Shown: positions 8,503 to 17,463, counted from the stretch's first letter. The stretch is DNA of 64,000 nt from Nostoc sp. ATCC 53789 (GCF_009873495.1 NZ_CP046703.1:6873501-6937500); one strand, 5' to 3'. Program-made: numbers and translations. The notes: a model not told the origin generated them from the letters alone.

Positions 8503-8806
8503 TAACGCAATATCCCCGCCAGTCCTCACAGCATTGCAATTTCATGACAACAGGGCCTAAATCCTTTGGCAAAAATCCCTGGGGTTGCTTGTTCTCAACA
8601 GCATCAGTAGATGGAATTGGAGCTAGTTCGATATTGCACTCAAGCTTAATTTTCAGGACTCTATCTTTTGATATACCGTTTTCTTCGAGTAGCGTGCGGA
8701 AATTAGAGTTTTTCAACATTTCTATAATTTCCTGCTGAATTTTTTCTTCTAACCGCTCTAAAGTTTCAGACTCAATGACTGCTTGCTGTGAAACTTGAGA
8801 TTCCAT
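8495..8806 (-). CDS. 103-residue peptide with Cys-rich C-terminus, copy 1
   Basis: Family not recognised. The peptide has a charged, helical N-terminal part (residues 12-45, ETLERLEEKIQQEIIEML) and a conserved segment LLEENGISKDRVLKIKLECN with Cys57. A Pro-rich linker leads to a short tail with Cys92, Cys93, Cys100 and Cys103, Cys being the last residue. No signal peptide is evident. AAGGAG lies 12 nt before ATG. It is paralogous to the peptide at 11977 (same length, same five-Cys total, same position upstream of a TPS adhesin on the same strand). The leader-plus-Cys-tail layout recalls ribosomally made modified peptide precursors, but no modifying enzyme is nearby; a secreted or metal-binding role is equally possible. 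Confidence 0.8.
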   Translation of the reverse strand: MESQVSQQAVIESETLERLEEKIQQEIIEMLKNSNFRTLLEENGISKDRVLKIKLECNIELAPIPSTDAVENKQPQGFLPKDLGPVVMKLQCCEDWRGYCVKC

Positions 8807-9074
8807 GAATTTTGCTCTCCTTGCAGACTGGTAAATGTGTGGACTTATCTTGTGATGTACTAATTTAACCTGACTTCGATTAGTACAGTTTGGCGACGAA
8901 GAAATTAAGGATACAGAGTCTAGAGTGGCACGACAGCATTAGGTTTCTAACCCTCTTGCGAACTCCCATAATTATGACTTCAGCTTGGCTAGTTATAATT
9001 ACGCATTGTGTAACAAAACTTCATATATTTCTGCTGGATTTCCTTAAAGCCTTCATGAATCTGGCTACCAACCT

Positions 9075-9230
9075 GACAAAGAGGCTATACCTTCTCTACG
9101 AGACCCTACGCGAACGGTGAGCTACACCAACGCACCGACAGATGAGTTGAGTAGAGAGAGCGATCGCTTGCATGAGGGTCATTGCGAAAAAGCGATGTCT
9201 ACGACGGACTACGCCGGCGCACCGACAAAA
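9075..9230. repeat. Nostoc-type dispersed repeat region in the gap 8807-9249
   Basis: This stretch contains the motifs TTCTCTACGAGACCCTACGC and CGCACCGACA (twice), typical of dispersed repeats in Nostoc, plus a HIP1 octamer. A short TTG-started frame at 8890-9120 has no family features and is judged non-coding. Nothing else is seen between 8807 and 9249; the part next to 8806 should hold the small gene's promoter. Confidence 0.5.
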
Positions 9231-9249
9231 TTGACGAGAATCTCAAATT

Positions 9250-11694
9250 TTAATTACCAGCGCAAGATGTAGCGATGAGTGAAGAATTATGAGGCGACGC
9301 AGTAGGTACTTGAGCAACCAAAACCACGTTCCCATTGGCATCCACTACCCATCCTTGAGCTTCCACAATTTGAGTAGGTTCATTGACAGAATTAACCTTC
9401 TGTGATTCTTCTGTGTTTCTCTGCTTGTGAACAACCACTCTCTTCTGGATACCCTCAGCACGATTCTGACTCTCTGGCTCCAATGCAATCCAATCTGCTA
9501 GCACCGCATCATCAGCTATTAATGGCTCCGTGGGATTGGGGGCTATTCCTCCACGCCCAGTTGTAATAAATGAACTTCTGGCTATTTTTCCACCAGAATT
9601 ACAACCAGCAACAATTTGCTGGGAAGCATCAACCAAATTTACAGGCAATTCCACTAATCCTTGACTAGGGTCAACATCTGGTGAGTTGATTCGTACCGTG
9701 CCATTTAATGAAGGGTTTTGCTGAGAAAACGCCGTGATGTCACTTGTTCGCACGTTATTCGGATTGATTTCTTCGCGATCGAGTTTTTCTACGTCTGCAC
9801 GAGTGCGGGGCACAAATCCAAAAATGTTCTTAGCGGTGATTGTGATTTTACCACCAGAGTCAGAGAAGGCATTGGCGGTGATATCGTTATTTCCCAAGGG
9901 AGTAGCGACGATGAAACCATTAGGTGCATTGATGATGATATTACCGCCATCTCCACCCAGTCCTGTTGTACCTGCGTTAGTGGTGATTTGACTTTCGCGG
10001 CGCATCAATAATAAGTTCTGCACCTGTAGGGTAATATTCCCACCTTTACCTGACTCACTATTAGATATGAGTTTTCCTTTGTTGTCGAGAAGTATGGAGC
10101 GAGCGGTTATATTTAAATAGCCTGCTTTTCCAAGATTATTTGGATCTCCGATATAGATTACATTTTTTCGAGCTTGGCTGCTCACAGTTATTGCTGCCCC
10201 ATCTTTGATAATCAATTGCCCTGTAGTTAGGGTCAAGTTTCCGCCATCTCCAGGCCCTTGAGTCCCAGAAAACAAGCTACTGAGCTTAGAACCATTTGGT
10301 GAAGTTCCAATTAGTTCTACCGACTCGGAAGCGTTCACTGTCAAGTTTCCTGCATTGCCTGTAGCTGGTGTAAGTTGGTTAGGAATAAACCTATATATGC
10401 CCTCAGAACTTGTTGATATTCTTGCTCCTCCTTCGATACGCAACCTTCCAGTATTAATTATGATGTTGCCAGCATTTTTATTGCCGTAAGTTGCACTAAA
10501 TAATCCACTGGATATTAAATCACTACCATCTCGAAAGAGAGGGATGTTAGTGCCACCAATTAATTCCACGGAATCTGAAGCGTTTATGGTCAATTGCCCC
10601 TGCAATTGCGCTCCACTTCTGACTACCAACTTCTTAGTATTTACATTTATGTTTCCAGAGTTTGCGTTGGAAAAACTCTGAGTAAACAGTTGTGAATCTT
10701 TTTCAATTACTACAGAATCTGAAGCGTTTACTGTCAAATTCCCTCCTGATTGCGCTCTCAAGGGATTAACTAGAATTAGGAAACTGCCAGCTACTCGCAC
10801 AAGTCCCCCTTGCAGGTGGATATTGCCGCTACCATTTCCATGAGTATCTACAATCGATGGAATTTTATTTAACTGGATGATTTCGATATTCTGGAAATTT
10901 TGAACACCTTCATATCCCAAAACCCAACCTTGGTTGGTTGGGCTTAAACTGACCAGACTATTGCCAGCAACGCTTCCTAATTCAACCCTTCCTGACCTTG
11001 CCGTTATATTTCCGCCCTCTAGCGTGATATTACCGCCTATAAGTGCCAAGGTTTTGCCTCGCTGCACCTGTAAACCAACGCCTTGTCCAAAGATATTAAC
11101 TGCGCCATCTGGACTTGCTTGAGATTGATTGCGGATGGGAGCCGCAGTTGCTCCAAATTGTAAGCCAATGGGAACACTTAATGTCAGTAGAGGTTTAGCT
11201 TGAGGAGATGTAGCACTAAACTTTGTACCATCAGCAAAGTTCAAGCTACTCGCCGTAGTTGCCACAAATGAACCGCCAATATTTAAAGAAGCATTGGGCC
11301 CAAAAATAATGCCGTTAGGGTTAATCAGAAACAGATTCGCCGTGCCGTTAGCTTTCAGAATCCCATCTATCTTAGAAATCGAATTACCCGTCACCCGACT
11401 GATAATGTTCTGAATATCTATTGCATTGTTAAAGTAGGCTGTCCTTTCCGCAGAGACAGAAAACTGTTCAAAGCTGTGGAATAAGTTTGTACCACGAACT
11501 GCCCCACCATCAATCTGGTCTATAAGCTGACCATCGATTAGCTTTGGTGTAATGATTGAACTTTCAGATTCAAGTGTGCCATCTTTTTGTATTTGGGCTA
11601 AGACAAAACTCTCAAAGAAAGTGAGTACTCCAGCAATTGCTAATGTACTCACTATCCCTAACTCCCAGTACCAACTACTTCGGTATCGAGACAT
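9250..11694 (-). CDS. TPS-type filamentous haemagglutinin domain adhesin, copy 2
   Basis: An 814-residue paralogue of the protein encoded at 5427. The signal segment ends near VLA33, and the TPS domain covers about 36-205 with NPNGIIFG at 125-132. The central beta-helix-like repeats (GGNLTVNASESVELIG, GGARISTSS and similar) are arranged differently from copy 1, consistent with recombination or diversification of surface-exposed repeats. The C-terminal third (ITAFSQQNPSL, LVELPVNLVDAS, VEAQGWVVDANGNVVLVAQV) is almost the same in both, including the terminal Cys motif. The ribosome-binding site is weak. It lies 282 nt downstream of the small Cys-tailed peptide gene at 11977, mirroring the copy 1 arrangement. 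The partner pore is not in the window. Confidence 0.92.
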   Translation of the reverse strand: MSRYRSSWYWELGIVSTLAIAGVLTFFESFVLAQIQKDGTLESESSIITPKLIDGQLIDQIDGGAVRGTNLFHSFEQFSVSAERTAYFNNAIDIQNIISRVTGNSISKIDGILKANGTANLFLINPNGIIFGPNASLNIGGSFVATTASSLNFADGTKFSATSPQAKPLLTLSVPIGLQFGATAAPIRNQSQASPDGAVNIFGQGVGLQVQRGKTLALIGGNITLEGGNITARSGRVELGSVAGNSLVSLSPTNQGWVLGYEGVQNFQNIEIIQLNKIPSIVDTHGNGSGNIHLQGGLVRVAGSFLILVNPLRAQSGGNLTVNASDSVVIEKDSQLFTQSFSNANSGNINVNTKKLVVRSGAQLQGQLTINASDSVELIGGTNIPLFRDGSDLISSGLFSATYGNKNAGNIIINTGRLRIEGGARISTSSEGIYRFIPNQLTPATGNAGNLTVNASESVELIGTSPNGSKLSSLFSGTQGPGDGGNLTLTTGQLIIKDGAAITVSSQARKNVIYIGDPNNLGKAGYLNITARSILLDNKGKLISNSESGKGGNITLQVQNLLLMRRESQITTNAGTTGLGGDGGNIIINAPNGFIVATPLGNNDITANAFSDSGGKITITAKNIFGFVPRTRADVEKLDREEINPNNVRTSDITAFSQQNPSLNGTVRINSPDVDPSQGLVELPVNLVDASQQIVAGCNSGGKIARSSFITTGRGGIAPNPTEPLIADDAVLADWIALEPESQNRAEGIQKRVVVHKQRNTEESQKVNSVNEPTQIVEAQGWVVDANGNVVLVAQVPTASPHNSSLIATSCAGN

Positions 11695-11784
11695 GACAAA
11701 CTTGCACCCAAAAAATAAGAGTATATTAAAATACTGCTCTTTGCTAGTTAAATAAGTTAAGTGAGTGTGAAAAATTAAAGGTTT

Positions 11785-11810
11785 GTAATAAGGGATTCAT
11801 CCCTTACTAC
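11785..11810 (-). promoter_or_regulatory. Hairpin between small peptide gene and adhesin copy 2
   Basis: An 11-bp stem with one mismatch (GTAATAAGGGA / TCCCTTACTAC) and a TTCA loop. It is located between the peptide stop (11977) and the adhesin start (11694). It could be an attenuator or processing site if the two genes are co-transcribed, or simply a dispersed repeat. Confidence 0.4.
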
Positions 11811-11976
11811 GAGCCAATCTAATTAATCTTACATTGCGTAAGATAATTTTATTTGTCCTTGCTCACTAACTTATCGTGATACTTGAAATTATCTCTGTAA
11901 CCTAACTAGTAAATGCAAAGTTCAGTATTTGTATACTCACTAGAATAAACTTTTTACAGTCTAAAAACTAAATTAT

Positions 11977-12288
11977 TTAGCAGTTACAACCTAGAGGACT
12001 GCCAGTTGAAGGGCAAGGAATACACCATGATTTTTCCATCAGCACAATTTCTTGTTTTGGAGTTACCGGCAATAACTCATTTACTTGCTGGTTATTAACT
12101 GCATTATCAGATTTGATTTTATTTGGGTCAAGATTACACTGCCATTGAACGATTAAAGCTCTATCATCTAAGACACCGTACTTCTCAAGCACACTGTATA
12201 AACCAGCGTTATTAACGCTTTCAAGGAGTTTTTGTTCAATCTCGGCTTGTAATTGTTGTAATGTCTCAGGATTCATGATTGTTTCCAT
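11977..12288 (-). CDS. 103-residue peptide with Cys-rich C-terminus, copy 2
   Basis: Paralogue of the peptide at 8495. It shares the helical N-terminus (ETLQQLQAEIEQKLLE) and the segment LEKYGVLDDRALIVQWQCN with Cys51, then an Asn/Lys-rich linker. The tail has Cys89, Cys92, Cys101 and Cys103, again ending in C-x-C with Cys as the last residue. Overall identity is low, so the duplication is old or the family is fast-evolving. ATG 12288 is followed by an in-frame ATG at 12276 that has better spacing from GGAA, so a 99-residue form is possible. It lies upstream of adhesin copy 2 on the same strand. Function unknown. Confidence 0.8.
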   Translation of the reverse strand: METIMNPETLQQLQAEIEQKLLESVNNAGLYSVLEKYGVLDDRALIVQWQCNLDPNKIKSDNAVNNQQVNELLPVTPKQEIVLMEKSWCIPCPSTGSPLGCNC

Positions 12289-12425
12289 TTCCTACAGAAT
12301 GTGTATAATTCTGCTTCAGCTTGACCCGGAACAATTACGCATAACTTCATAAAAATTCATATCTTACTACTGAATTTACTTATCTCGCGCTTCACCAAAA
12401 TCTAAAATTCAGACAGCTTCCTTTG

Positions 12426-13253
12426 CTAATTCTTTATTCCCGTTGCAGCAATACCTTGAATAAACTGACGCTGACCGATGAAAAATAACACCATCACTGG
12501 AACTGTCGCTATTGTCACCGCCGCCATCATCAAAGGCCAATTATTCGTAAATTGTTCTTGAAACTCAGCCAACGCCAGTTGCACTGTTCTTAATTCGGGA
12601 CGGGTTGTAAATACCAGAGGTTTAAACAAATCATTCCATTCGCCGATGAAGGTGAACAAAAACAGCGTCACCAAGGCTGGACGGGCTAAAGGTAACATTA
12701 CCCGCCACAATATTTGTAACCTGGTTGCCCCATCTATGGCTGCGGCTTCCTCTAATTCCACAGGAATTGTCTGGAAATACTGACGTAATAAGAAAATCCC
12801 AAACCCATTGACAGCAGTTGGTAAAATGAGCGCCCAGTATGTATTTATCAAGTGTCCCCACTTCAAAACCAAAAAGATGGGAATCACCAATAACTGAAAA
12901 GGAATTACCAAAGTTGCTAAAACAACCAATAGCAGTGCTTGCCGTCCCCGAAACTTCAGCCGTGCTAAGGCGTAACCAGCCAAAGCAGAAGTGACAATCT
13001 GAAACGCCGTCACAGCGATCGCTACCAAGGTAGAATTAGCAAACGCCAGCAAAAATTTTCCCTGTTGCCATGCAACGCGGTAATTAGCTAAAGACCAGTT
13101 ATTTTTAGACAAATTTTCTGGGCTGGCGGCTGTCGATGCAAAGGAGGTGAGAAGAACCACAAATAGCGGTAGTAAAACGATAAATGCCCCTAGCAGTAAG
13201 ACTACTAGGCTCAAAAAATCACCAGATTTCAGATTCGGGTTTGGTTTAGACAT
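12426..13253 (-). CDS. Carbohydrate ABC transporter permease (MalG family)
   Basis: Inner-membrane permease of a binding-protein-dependent sugar importer, 275 residues with about six hydrophobic helices. The conserved EAA loop EAAAIDGATRLQILWRVMLPLARPA at about residues 186-210 docks the ATPase subunit. The gene is alone here: no binding protein, second permease or ATPase is adjacent, so its partners must be encoded elsewhere or upstream genes have been lost. Its start overlaps no other gene; the divergent neighbour is the ADO gene. The substrate cannot be assigned. Confidence 0.9.
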   Translation of the reverse strand: MSKPNPNLKSGDFLSLVVLLLGAFIVLLPLFVVLLTSFASTAASPENLSKNNWSLANYRVAWQQGKFLLAFANSTLVAIAVTAFQIVTSALAGYALARLKFRGRQALLLVVLATLVIPFQLLVIPIFLVLKWGHLINTYWALILPTAVNGFGIFLLRQYFQTIPVELEEAAAIDGATRLQILWRVMLPLARPALVTLFLFTFIGEWNDLFKPLVFTTRPELRTVQLALAEFQEQFTNNWPLMMAAVTIATVPVMVLFFIGQRQFIQGIAATGIKN

Positions 13254-13433
13254 AACTTGAGCCGCAAAGCATTTATTTCGCTAGTACTAGAGCATTGCCC
13301 CCAGCAACCATTAATCTATAAACATAGTCTACTTGTTAAGTTAAATTAAACCACAGAGATTGTTACCCTCAGTTCATAGGGTAAATCGAATCCTGGTGTC
13401 AAATAATTCAGTTTTACGGGAGTAAACATAACC

Positions 13434-14132
13434 ATGCAGCAGCTTACAGACCAATTTAAAGAATTAGATTTCAAAAGCGAAACATACAAAGATGCTTATA
13501 GCCGGATTAATGCGATCGTGATTGAAGGGGAACAAGAAGCCCATGAAAATTACATCACACTAGCCCAACTGCTGCCAGAATCTCATGATGAATTAATTCG
13601 CCTATCCAAGATGGAAAGCCGCCATAAGAAAGGATTTGAAGCTTGTGGGCGCAATTTGGCTGTTACACCAGATTTGCCATTTGCCAAAGAGTTTTTCTCC
13701 GGCCTACACCAAAATTTTCAAACAGCCGCGGCATCGGGAAAAGTGGTTACTTGTCTGTTGATTCAGTCTTTAATTATTGAATGTTTTGCGATCGCAGCAT
13801 ATAACATTTACATCCCCGTTGCCGACGATTTTGCCCGCAAAATTACTGAAGGAGTAGTTAAAGAAGAATACAGCCACCTCAATTTTGGAGAAGTTTGGTT
13901 GAAAGAACACTTTGCAGAATCCAAAGCTGAACTTGAACTTGCAAATCGCCAGAACCTACCCATCGTCTGGAAAATGCTCAACCAAGTAGAAGGTGATGCC
14001 CACACAATGGCAATGGAAAAAGATGCTTTGGTAGAAGACTTCATGATTCAGTATGGTGAAGCATTGAGTAACATTGGTTTTACGACTCGCGATATCATGC
14101 GCTTGTCAGCCTACGGACTCATAGGTGCTTAA
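13434..14132 (+). CDS. ado: Aldehyde-deformylating oxygenase (alkane synthesis)
   Basis: This ferritin-like di-iron enzyme converts fatty aldehydes to alkanes/alkenes plus formate, the last step of cyanobacterial hydrocarbon production. It has 232 residues, the normal family length. The iron ligands lie in the four-helix bundle: Glu in GEQEAHENY, the E-x2-H in MESRHKKGF, Glu in LIIECFAIAAYN, and E-x2-H in KEEYSHLNFGE. It precedes the acyl-ACP reductase gene on the same strand with a 126-nt repeat-filled spacer, the usual gene order. It may have its own promoter in 13254-13433. Confidence 0.97.
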   Translation: MQQLTDQFKELDFKSETYKDAYSRINAIVIEGEQEAHENYITLAQLLPESHDELIRLSKMESRHKKGFEACGRNLAVTPDLPFAKEFFSGLHQNFQTAAASGKVVTCLLIQSLIIECFAIAAYNIYIPVADDFARKITEGVVKEEYSHLNFGEVWLKEHFAESKAELELANRQNLPIVWKMLNQVEGDAHTMAMEKDALVEDFMIQYGEALSNIGFTTRDIMRLSAYGLIGA

Positions 14133-14148
14133 AAAAGTGCTGACTAAC

Positions 14149-14220
14149 GAGTGCTGAGTGCTGAGTAGTTCAAATTCAGAACTCAGAACTCCTAACCCAC
14201 AACTCCTAACTCTCCTAAAT
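14149..14220. repeat. Heptamer-type repeat region between ado and aar
   Basis: Degenerate tandem units (GTGCTGA, CAGAACT, CTCCTAA) fill the spacer. There are no coding features. Confidence 0.6.
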
Positions 14221-14258
14221 CCCCCCCCTCAAGACAGCATAAGCCTAATAATCACTAC

Positions 14259-15278
14259 ATGTTTGGTCTAATTGGACATCTGACTAGTTTAGAACACGCT
14301 CAAGCGGTAGCCCAAGAATTGGGATACCCAGAATATGCCGATCAAGGGCTAGACTTTTGGTGCAGCGCCCCGCCGCAAATTGTCGATACTATTATTGTCA
14401 CCAGTGTTACTGGGCAACAAATTGAAGGACGGTATGTAGAATCTTGCTTTTTGCCGGAAATGCTAGCTAGTCGCCGCATCAAAGCCGCCACACGGAAAAT
14501 CCTCAACGCCATGGCCCATGCACAGAAGCACGGCATTAACATCACAGCTTTAGGCGGATTTTCCTCGATTATTTTTGAAAACTTTAAGTTAGAGCAGTTT
14601 AGCCAAGTCCGCAATATCAAACTAGAGTTTGAACGCTTCACCACAGGAAACACGCATACTGCCTACATTATTTGTAAGCAGGTGGAAGAAGCATCCAAAC
14701 AACTGGGAATTAATCTATCAAACGCAACTGTTGCGGTATGTGGAGCAACTGGGGATATTGGTAGTGCCGTTACACGCTGGTTAGATGCGAGAACAGATGT
14801 CCAAGAACTCCTGCTAATCGCCCGTGATCAAGAACGTCTCAAAGAGTTGCAAGGCGAACTGGGGCGGGGGAAAATCATGGGTTTGACAGAAGCGCTACCC
14901 CAAGCCGATGTTGTAGTTTGGGTTGCTAGTATGCCCAGAGGCGTGGAAATTGACCCTACCACTTTGAAACAACCCTGTTTGTTGATTGATGGTGGCTATC
15001 CTAAAAACTTAGCGACAAAAATTCAATATCCTGGCGTACACGTGTTAAATGGTGGGATTGTAGAGCATTCCCTGGATATTGACTGGAAAATTATGAAAAT
15101 AGTCAATATGGACGTGCCAGCCCGTCAGCTGTTTGCCTGTTTTGCCGAATCAATGCTGCTGGAATTTGAGAAGTTATACACGAACTTTTCGTGGGGACGG
15201 AATCAGATTACCGTAGATAAAATGGAGCAGATTGGCCGGGTGTCAGTAAAACATGGATTTAGACCGTTGTTGGTTTAG
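14259..15278 (+). CDS. aar: Long-chain acyl-ACP reductase (aldehyde-forming)
   Basis: This enzyme reduces fatty acyl-ACP to the fatty aldehyde used by ADO, with NADPH. It has 339 residues. The N-terminal part begins MFGLIGHLTSLEHAQAVAQELG, a hallmark of the family. A Rossmann dinucleotide motif lies at about residues 161-175 (VAVCGATGDIGSAVTRW), and the active-site Cys region is in VPARQLFACFAES. Translation and genomic pairing with ado leave little doubt. It is followed by accA, which makes malonyl-CoA for the same fatty acid pathway, on the same strand after a 127-nt repeat tract. Confidence 0.97.
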   Translation: MFGLIGHLTSLEHAQAVAQELGYPEYADQGLDFWCSAPPQIVDTIIVTSVTGQQIEGRYVESCFLPEMLASRRIKAATRKILNAMAHAQKHGINITALGGFSSIIFENFKLEQFSQVRNIKLEFERFTTGNTHTAYIICKQVEEASKQLGINLSNATVAVCGATGDIGSAVTRWLDARTDVQELLLIARDQERLKELQGELGRGKIMGLTEALPQADVVVWVASMPRGVEIDPTTLKQPCLLIDGGYPKNLATKIQYPGVHVLNGGIVEHSLDIDWKIMKIVNMDVPARQLFACFAESMLLEFEKLYTNFSWGRNQITVDKMEQIGRVSVKHGFRPLLV

Positions 15279-15371
15279 TCATTAGTCATTTGTCCTTGGT
15301 CATTAGTCATTGGTCATTTGTTATTTGCAAAGGACAAAGGACAAAGGACAAAGGGCAAAGGACAAAAGATA
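15279..15371. repeat. Tandem heptamer repeats (short tandemly repeated repetitive type)
   Basis: About six units of the type GGTCATT/AGTCATT/TGTCCTT are followed by five units of AGGACAA. The two halves are partly complementary, so the transcript could fold into a hairpin between aar and accA. Confidence 0.8.
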
Positions 15372-15405
15372 GATAACTTATAACTCGTAATTGATAAACC
15401 CTACG

Positions 15406-16386
15406 ATGGCAACTACCGAGCGTAAACCGCTACTGTTAGATTTTGAAAAGCCCCTAGCAGAACTTGCAACCCGAATCGATCAAATTCGGCAACTTGCAGA
15501 AGAAAATGGCGTTGATGTTTCTGGTCAAATTCGTCAACTAGAAGCACGCGCCATGCAACTACGTGAGGAAATTTTTACTAGTCTATCGCCTTCCCAGCGA
15601 TTGCAAGTCGCTCGTCATCCGCGTCGTCCCAGTACTCTCGATTACATTCAGGCTATTAGCGATGAATGGATGGAATTGCATGGCGATCGCTGTGGTGGTG
15701 ACGATCCGGCTTTAGTTGGTGGAGTCGGTCGTCTGAGTGGGCAACCTGTGGTGATGTTGGGTCATCAAAAAGGTCGTGATACCAAAGACAATATTGCCCG
15801 TAACTTTGGAATGCCTTATCCTGGCGGCTACCGCAAAGCCATGCGCTTGATGGAACACGCTAATAAGTTTAGTATGCCCATACTAACTTTTATCGACACA
15901 CCAGGGGCTTGGTCTGGAGTGGAAGCAGAACATCAAGGTCAAGGAGAAGCGATCGCTTACAACTTGCGGGAAATGTTTTGCTTAGATGTGCCAATTATCT
16001 GCACAGTTATTGGTGAAGGTGGTTCTGGTGGCGCACTTGGTATTGGTGTAGGCGATCGCCTGCTCATGTTTGAACACTCCGTTTATACTGTCGCCACCCC
16101 CGAAGCCTGTGCCGCCATTTTGTGGAAAGATGCTGGTAAAGCTCCTCAAGCCGCCGTTGCGCTGAAAATTATTTCCCACGACCTCAAAAGATTGGGAATT
16201 ATCGACCAAATACTGCCTGAACCCACTGGTGGCGCTCATTCCGATCCTTTAAAAGCTGCTACCACGCTCAAGCAAGTTCTGCTAGAAAATTTGGACGAAC
16301 TTAACCATTTAACCGCTCCAGAACGCCGCCAACTACGTTATGAAAAATTCCGTAAAATTGGTGTTTTTACAGAAGTTGCCCACTAA
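15406..16386 (+). CDS. accA: Acetyl-CoA carboxylase carboxyltransferase subunit alpha
   Basis: AccA with AccD transfers carboxyl from carboxybiotin to acetyl-CoA, giving malonyl-CoA, the committed step of fatty acid synthesis. From ATG 15406 it has 326 residues. The crotonase-like carboxyltransferase core is evident (MELHGDRCGGDDPALVGG, PILTFIDTPGAWSG, GEGGSGGALGIGVGDRLLM). A TTG at 15391 opens the frame five codons earlier (INPT) but ATG followed by ATTERKPLLLDFEKPL matches the cyanobacterial consensus. It is downstream of ado and aar. A hairpin terminator lies at 16491-16511. Confidence 0.97.
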   Translation: MATTERKPLLLDFEKPLAELATRIDQIRQLAEENGVDVSGQIRQLEARAMQLREEIFTSLSPSQRLQVARHPRRPSTLDYIQAISDEWMELHGDRCGGDDPALVGGVGRLSGQPVVMLGHQKGRDTKDNIARNFGMPYPGGYRKAMRLMEHANKFSMPILTFIDTPGAWSGVEAEHQGQGEAIAYNLREMFCLDVPIICTVIGEGGSGGALGIGVGDRLLMFEHSVYTVATPEACAAILWKDAGKAPQAAVALKIISHDLKRLGIIDQILPEPTGGAHSDPLKAATTLKQVLLENLDELNHLTAPERRQLRYEKFRKIGVFTEVAH

Positions 16387-16490
16387 AACCATTACCTAAT
16401 GATGGATTAGTAAAGCAGCAATGCTATAATTGCCTATGTGCTTAAAGATTTTTAACAATCTGGCCATAGGCATTTGCATGTTTGGCAAAT

Positions 16491-16520
16491 CTACTCAATC
16501 AAATTGAGTAGCTTTTGTGT
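16491..16520 (+). terminator. Rho-independent terminator in the accA-SDR gap
   Basis: A perfect 9-bp stem (CTACTCAAT / ATTGAGTAG) with a 3-nt loop is followed by CTTTTGTGTT. It lies 105 nt after accA. The rest of 16387-16737 has no gene; its end should hold the promoter of the next gene. Confidence 0.7.
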
Positions 16521-16737
16521 TATTGAGTAATCTAATTTGAGTGTACGGCGTGGTTTTCCAGGCGACGATTTGTTGTCTTCACTGATAAAACCCACAATAT
16601 GCCCACTATTGCACTGCATCATAGCAGTTGCTTAATGGAAATCATCAGATTTTTAGATTCCTTTAATCTATCTAAACCGATAAATGTGAATAATTGGGTG
16701 GTACTAGGTGGGAACTGCCAAAAAATTGGGAGACATC

Positions 16738-17463
16738 ATGAATGTTGAGCAAAAACGACGCGCCCTGATTACTGGGGCCAGTAGTGGAATTGGGAAAGCA
16801 ACGGCTTTAGCCTTTGCCAAAGCCGGAATAGATGTCGCCTTAGTCAGCCGTTCTTTGAATAAGTTAGAGGCGGTGGCAGAAGCTGTACAGCATACTGGGG
16901 TAGAAGCGAAAGCTTACGCTGTAGATTTAGCGCGGATCTTTGAAGTAAAAGAAAAAATCCAAGCGATCGCTCTTGACTTTGGTGATATAGACATTCTGGT
17001 AAACAGTGCGGGCATTGCCTATACAGCCACTTTGAGCGAAACTCCCCTAGAAGGATGGCAGCAGGTAATTGACTTGAATCTTACCAGCGTGTTTCAGTGC
17101 ATTTTAGGAATTTTACCTTCAATGCGCGATCGGGGCACAGGCACAATTATCAACGTCGCTTCAATTGCTGCCAAGCAACCGTTTCCCGGTTGGGGAGCAT
17201 ACAGCGTCAGTAAAGCTGGTTTGATTGCCCTCTCTCAAACCCTTGCACAAGAAGAACGTACCCACGGCATTCGTGTCACAGCTATCTCTCCTGGCGCAGT
17301 CAATACCGAACTTTGGGACACAGAAACAGTCCATGTCGACTTAGACCGTTCTAAGATGTTAACCCCGGAAATAGTGGCTCAGTCAATTCTTTACACAGTT
17401 CTGTTACCACAACAGGCAGTTATAGACGAATTGACCCTGATGCCCAGTGCTGGCGCACTTTAA
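16738..17463 (+). CDS. Short-chain dehydrogenase/reductase (FabG-like)
   Basis: A classical NAD(P)-dependent SDR of 241 residues. The cofactor motif TGASSGIG is at about residues 11-18, the structural NSAG motif is near 88, and the catalytic residues are Ser in INVASIAA and the YSVSK tetrad Tyr-x3-Lys. The start ATG 16738 has GGGAG 6-7 nt upstream; a GTG at 16708 would add ten residues without a ribosome-binding site. It resembles 3-oxoacyl-ACP reductase-type enzymes but substrate specificity cannot be read from sequence. It is on the same strand as folE, separated by repeat sequence. Confidence 0.9.
   Translation: MNVEQKRRALITGASSGIGKATALAFAKAGIDVALVSRSLNKLEAVAEAVQHTGVEAKAYAVDLARIFEVKEKIQAIALDFGDIDILVNSAGIAYTATLSETPLEGWQQVIDLNLTSVFQCILGILPSMRDRGTGTIINVASIAAKQPFPGWGAYSVSKAGLIALSQTLAQEERTHGIRVTAISPGAVNTELWDTETVHVDLDRSKMLTPEIVAQSILYTVLLPQQAVIDELTLMPSAGAL

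Noticed and set aside
8890..9120. 76-codon plus-strand frame between the small peptide and adhesin copy 2
   Set aside because: TTG start without a ribosome-binding site, ends in dispersed repeat sequence (CTACGAGACCCTACGCGAACG), no recognisable motif.
13375..13410. Sequence CGAATCCTGG considered as a tRNA T-arm
   Set aside because: Lacks the GTTC core, anticodon arm and acceptor stem; no tRNA could be folded in the window by eye.
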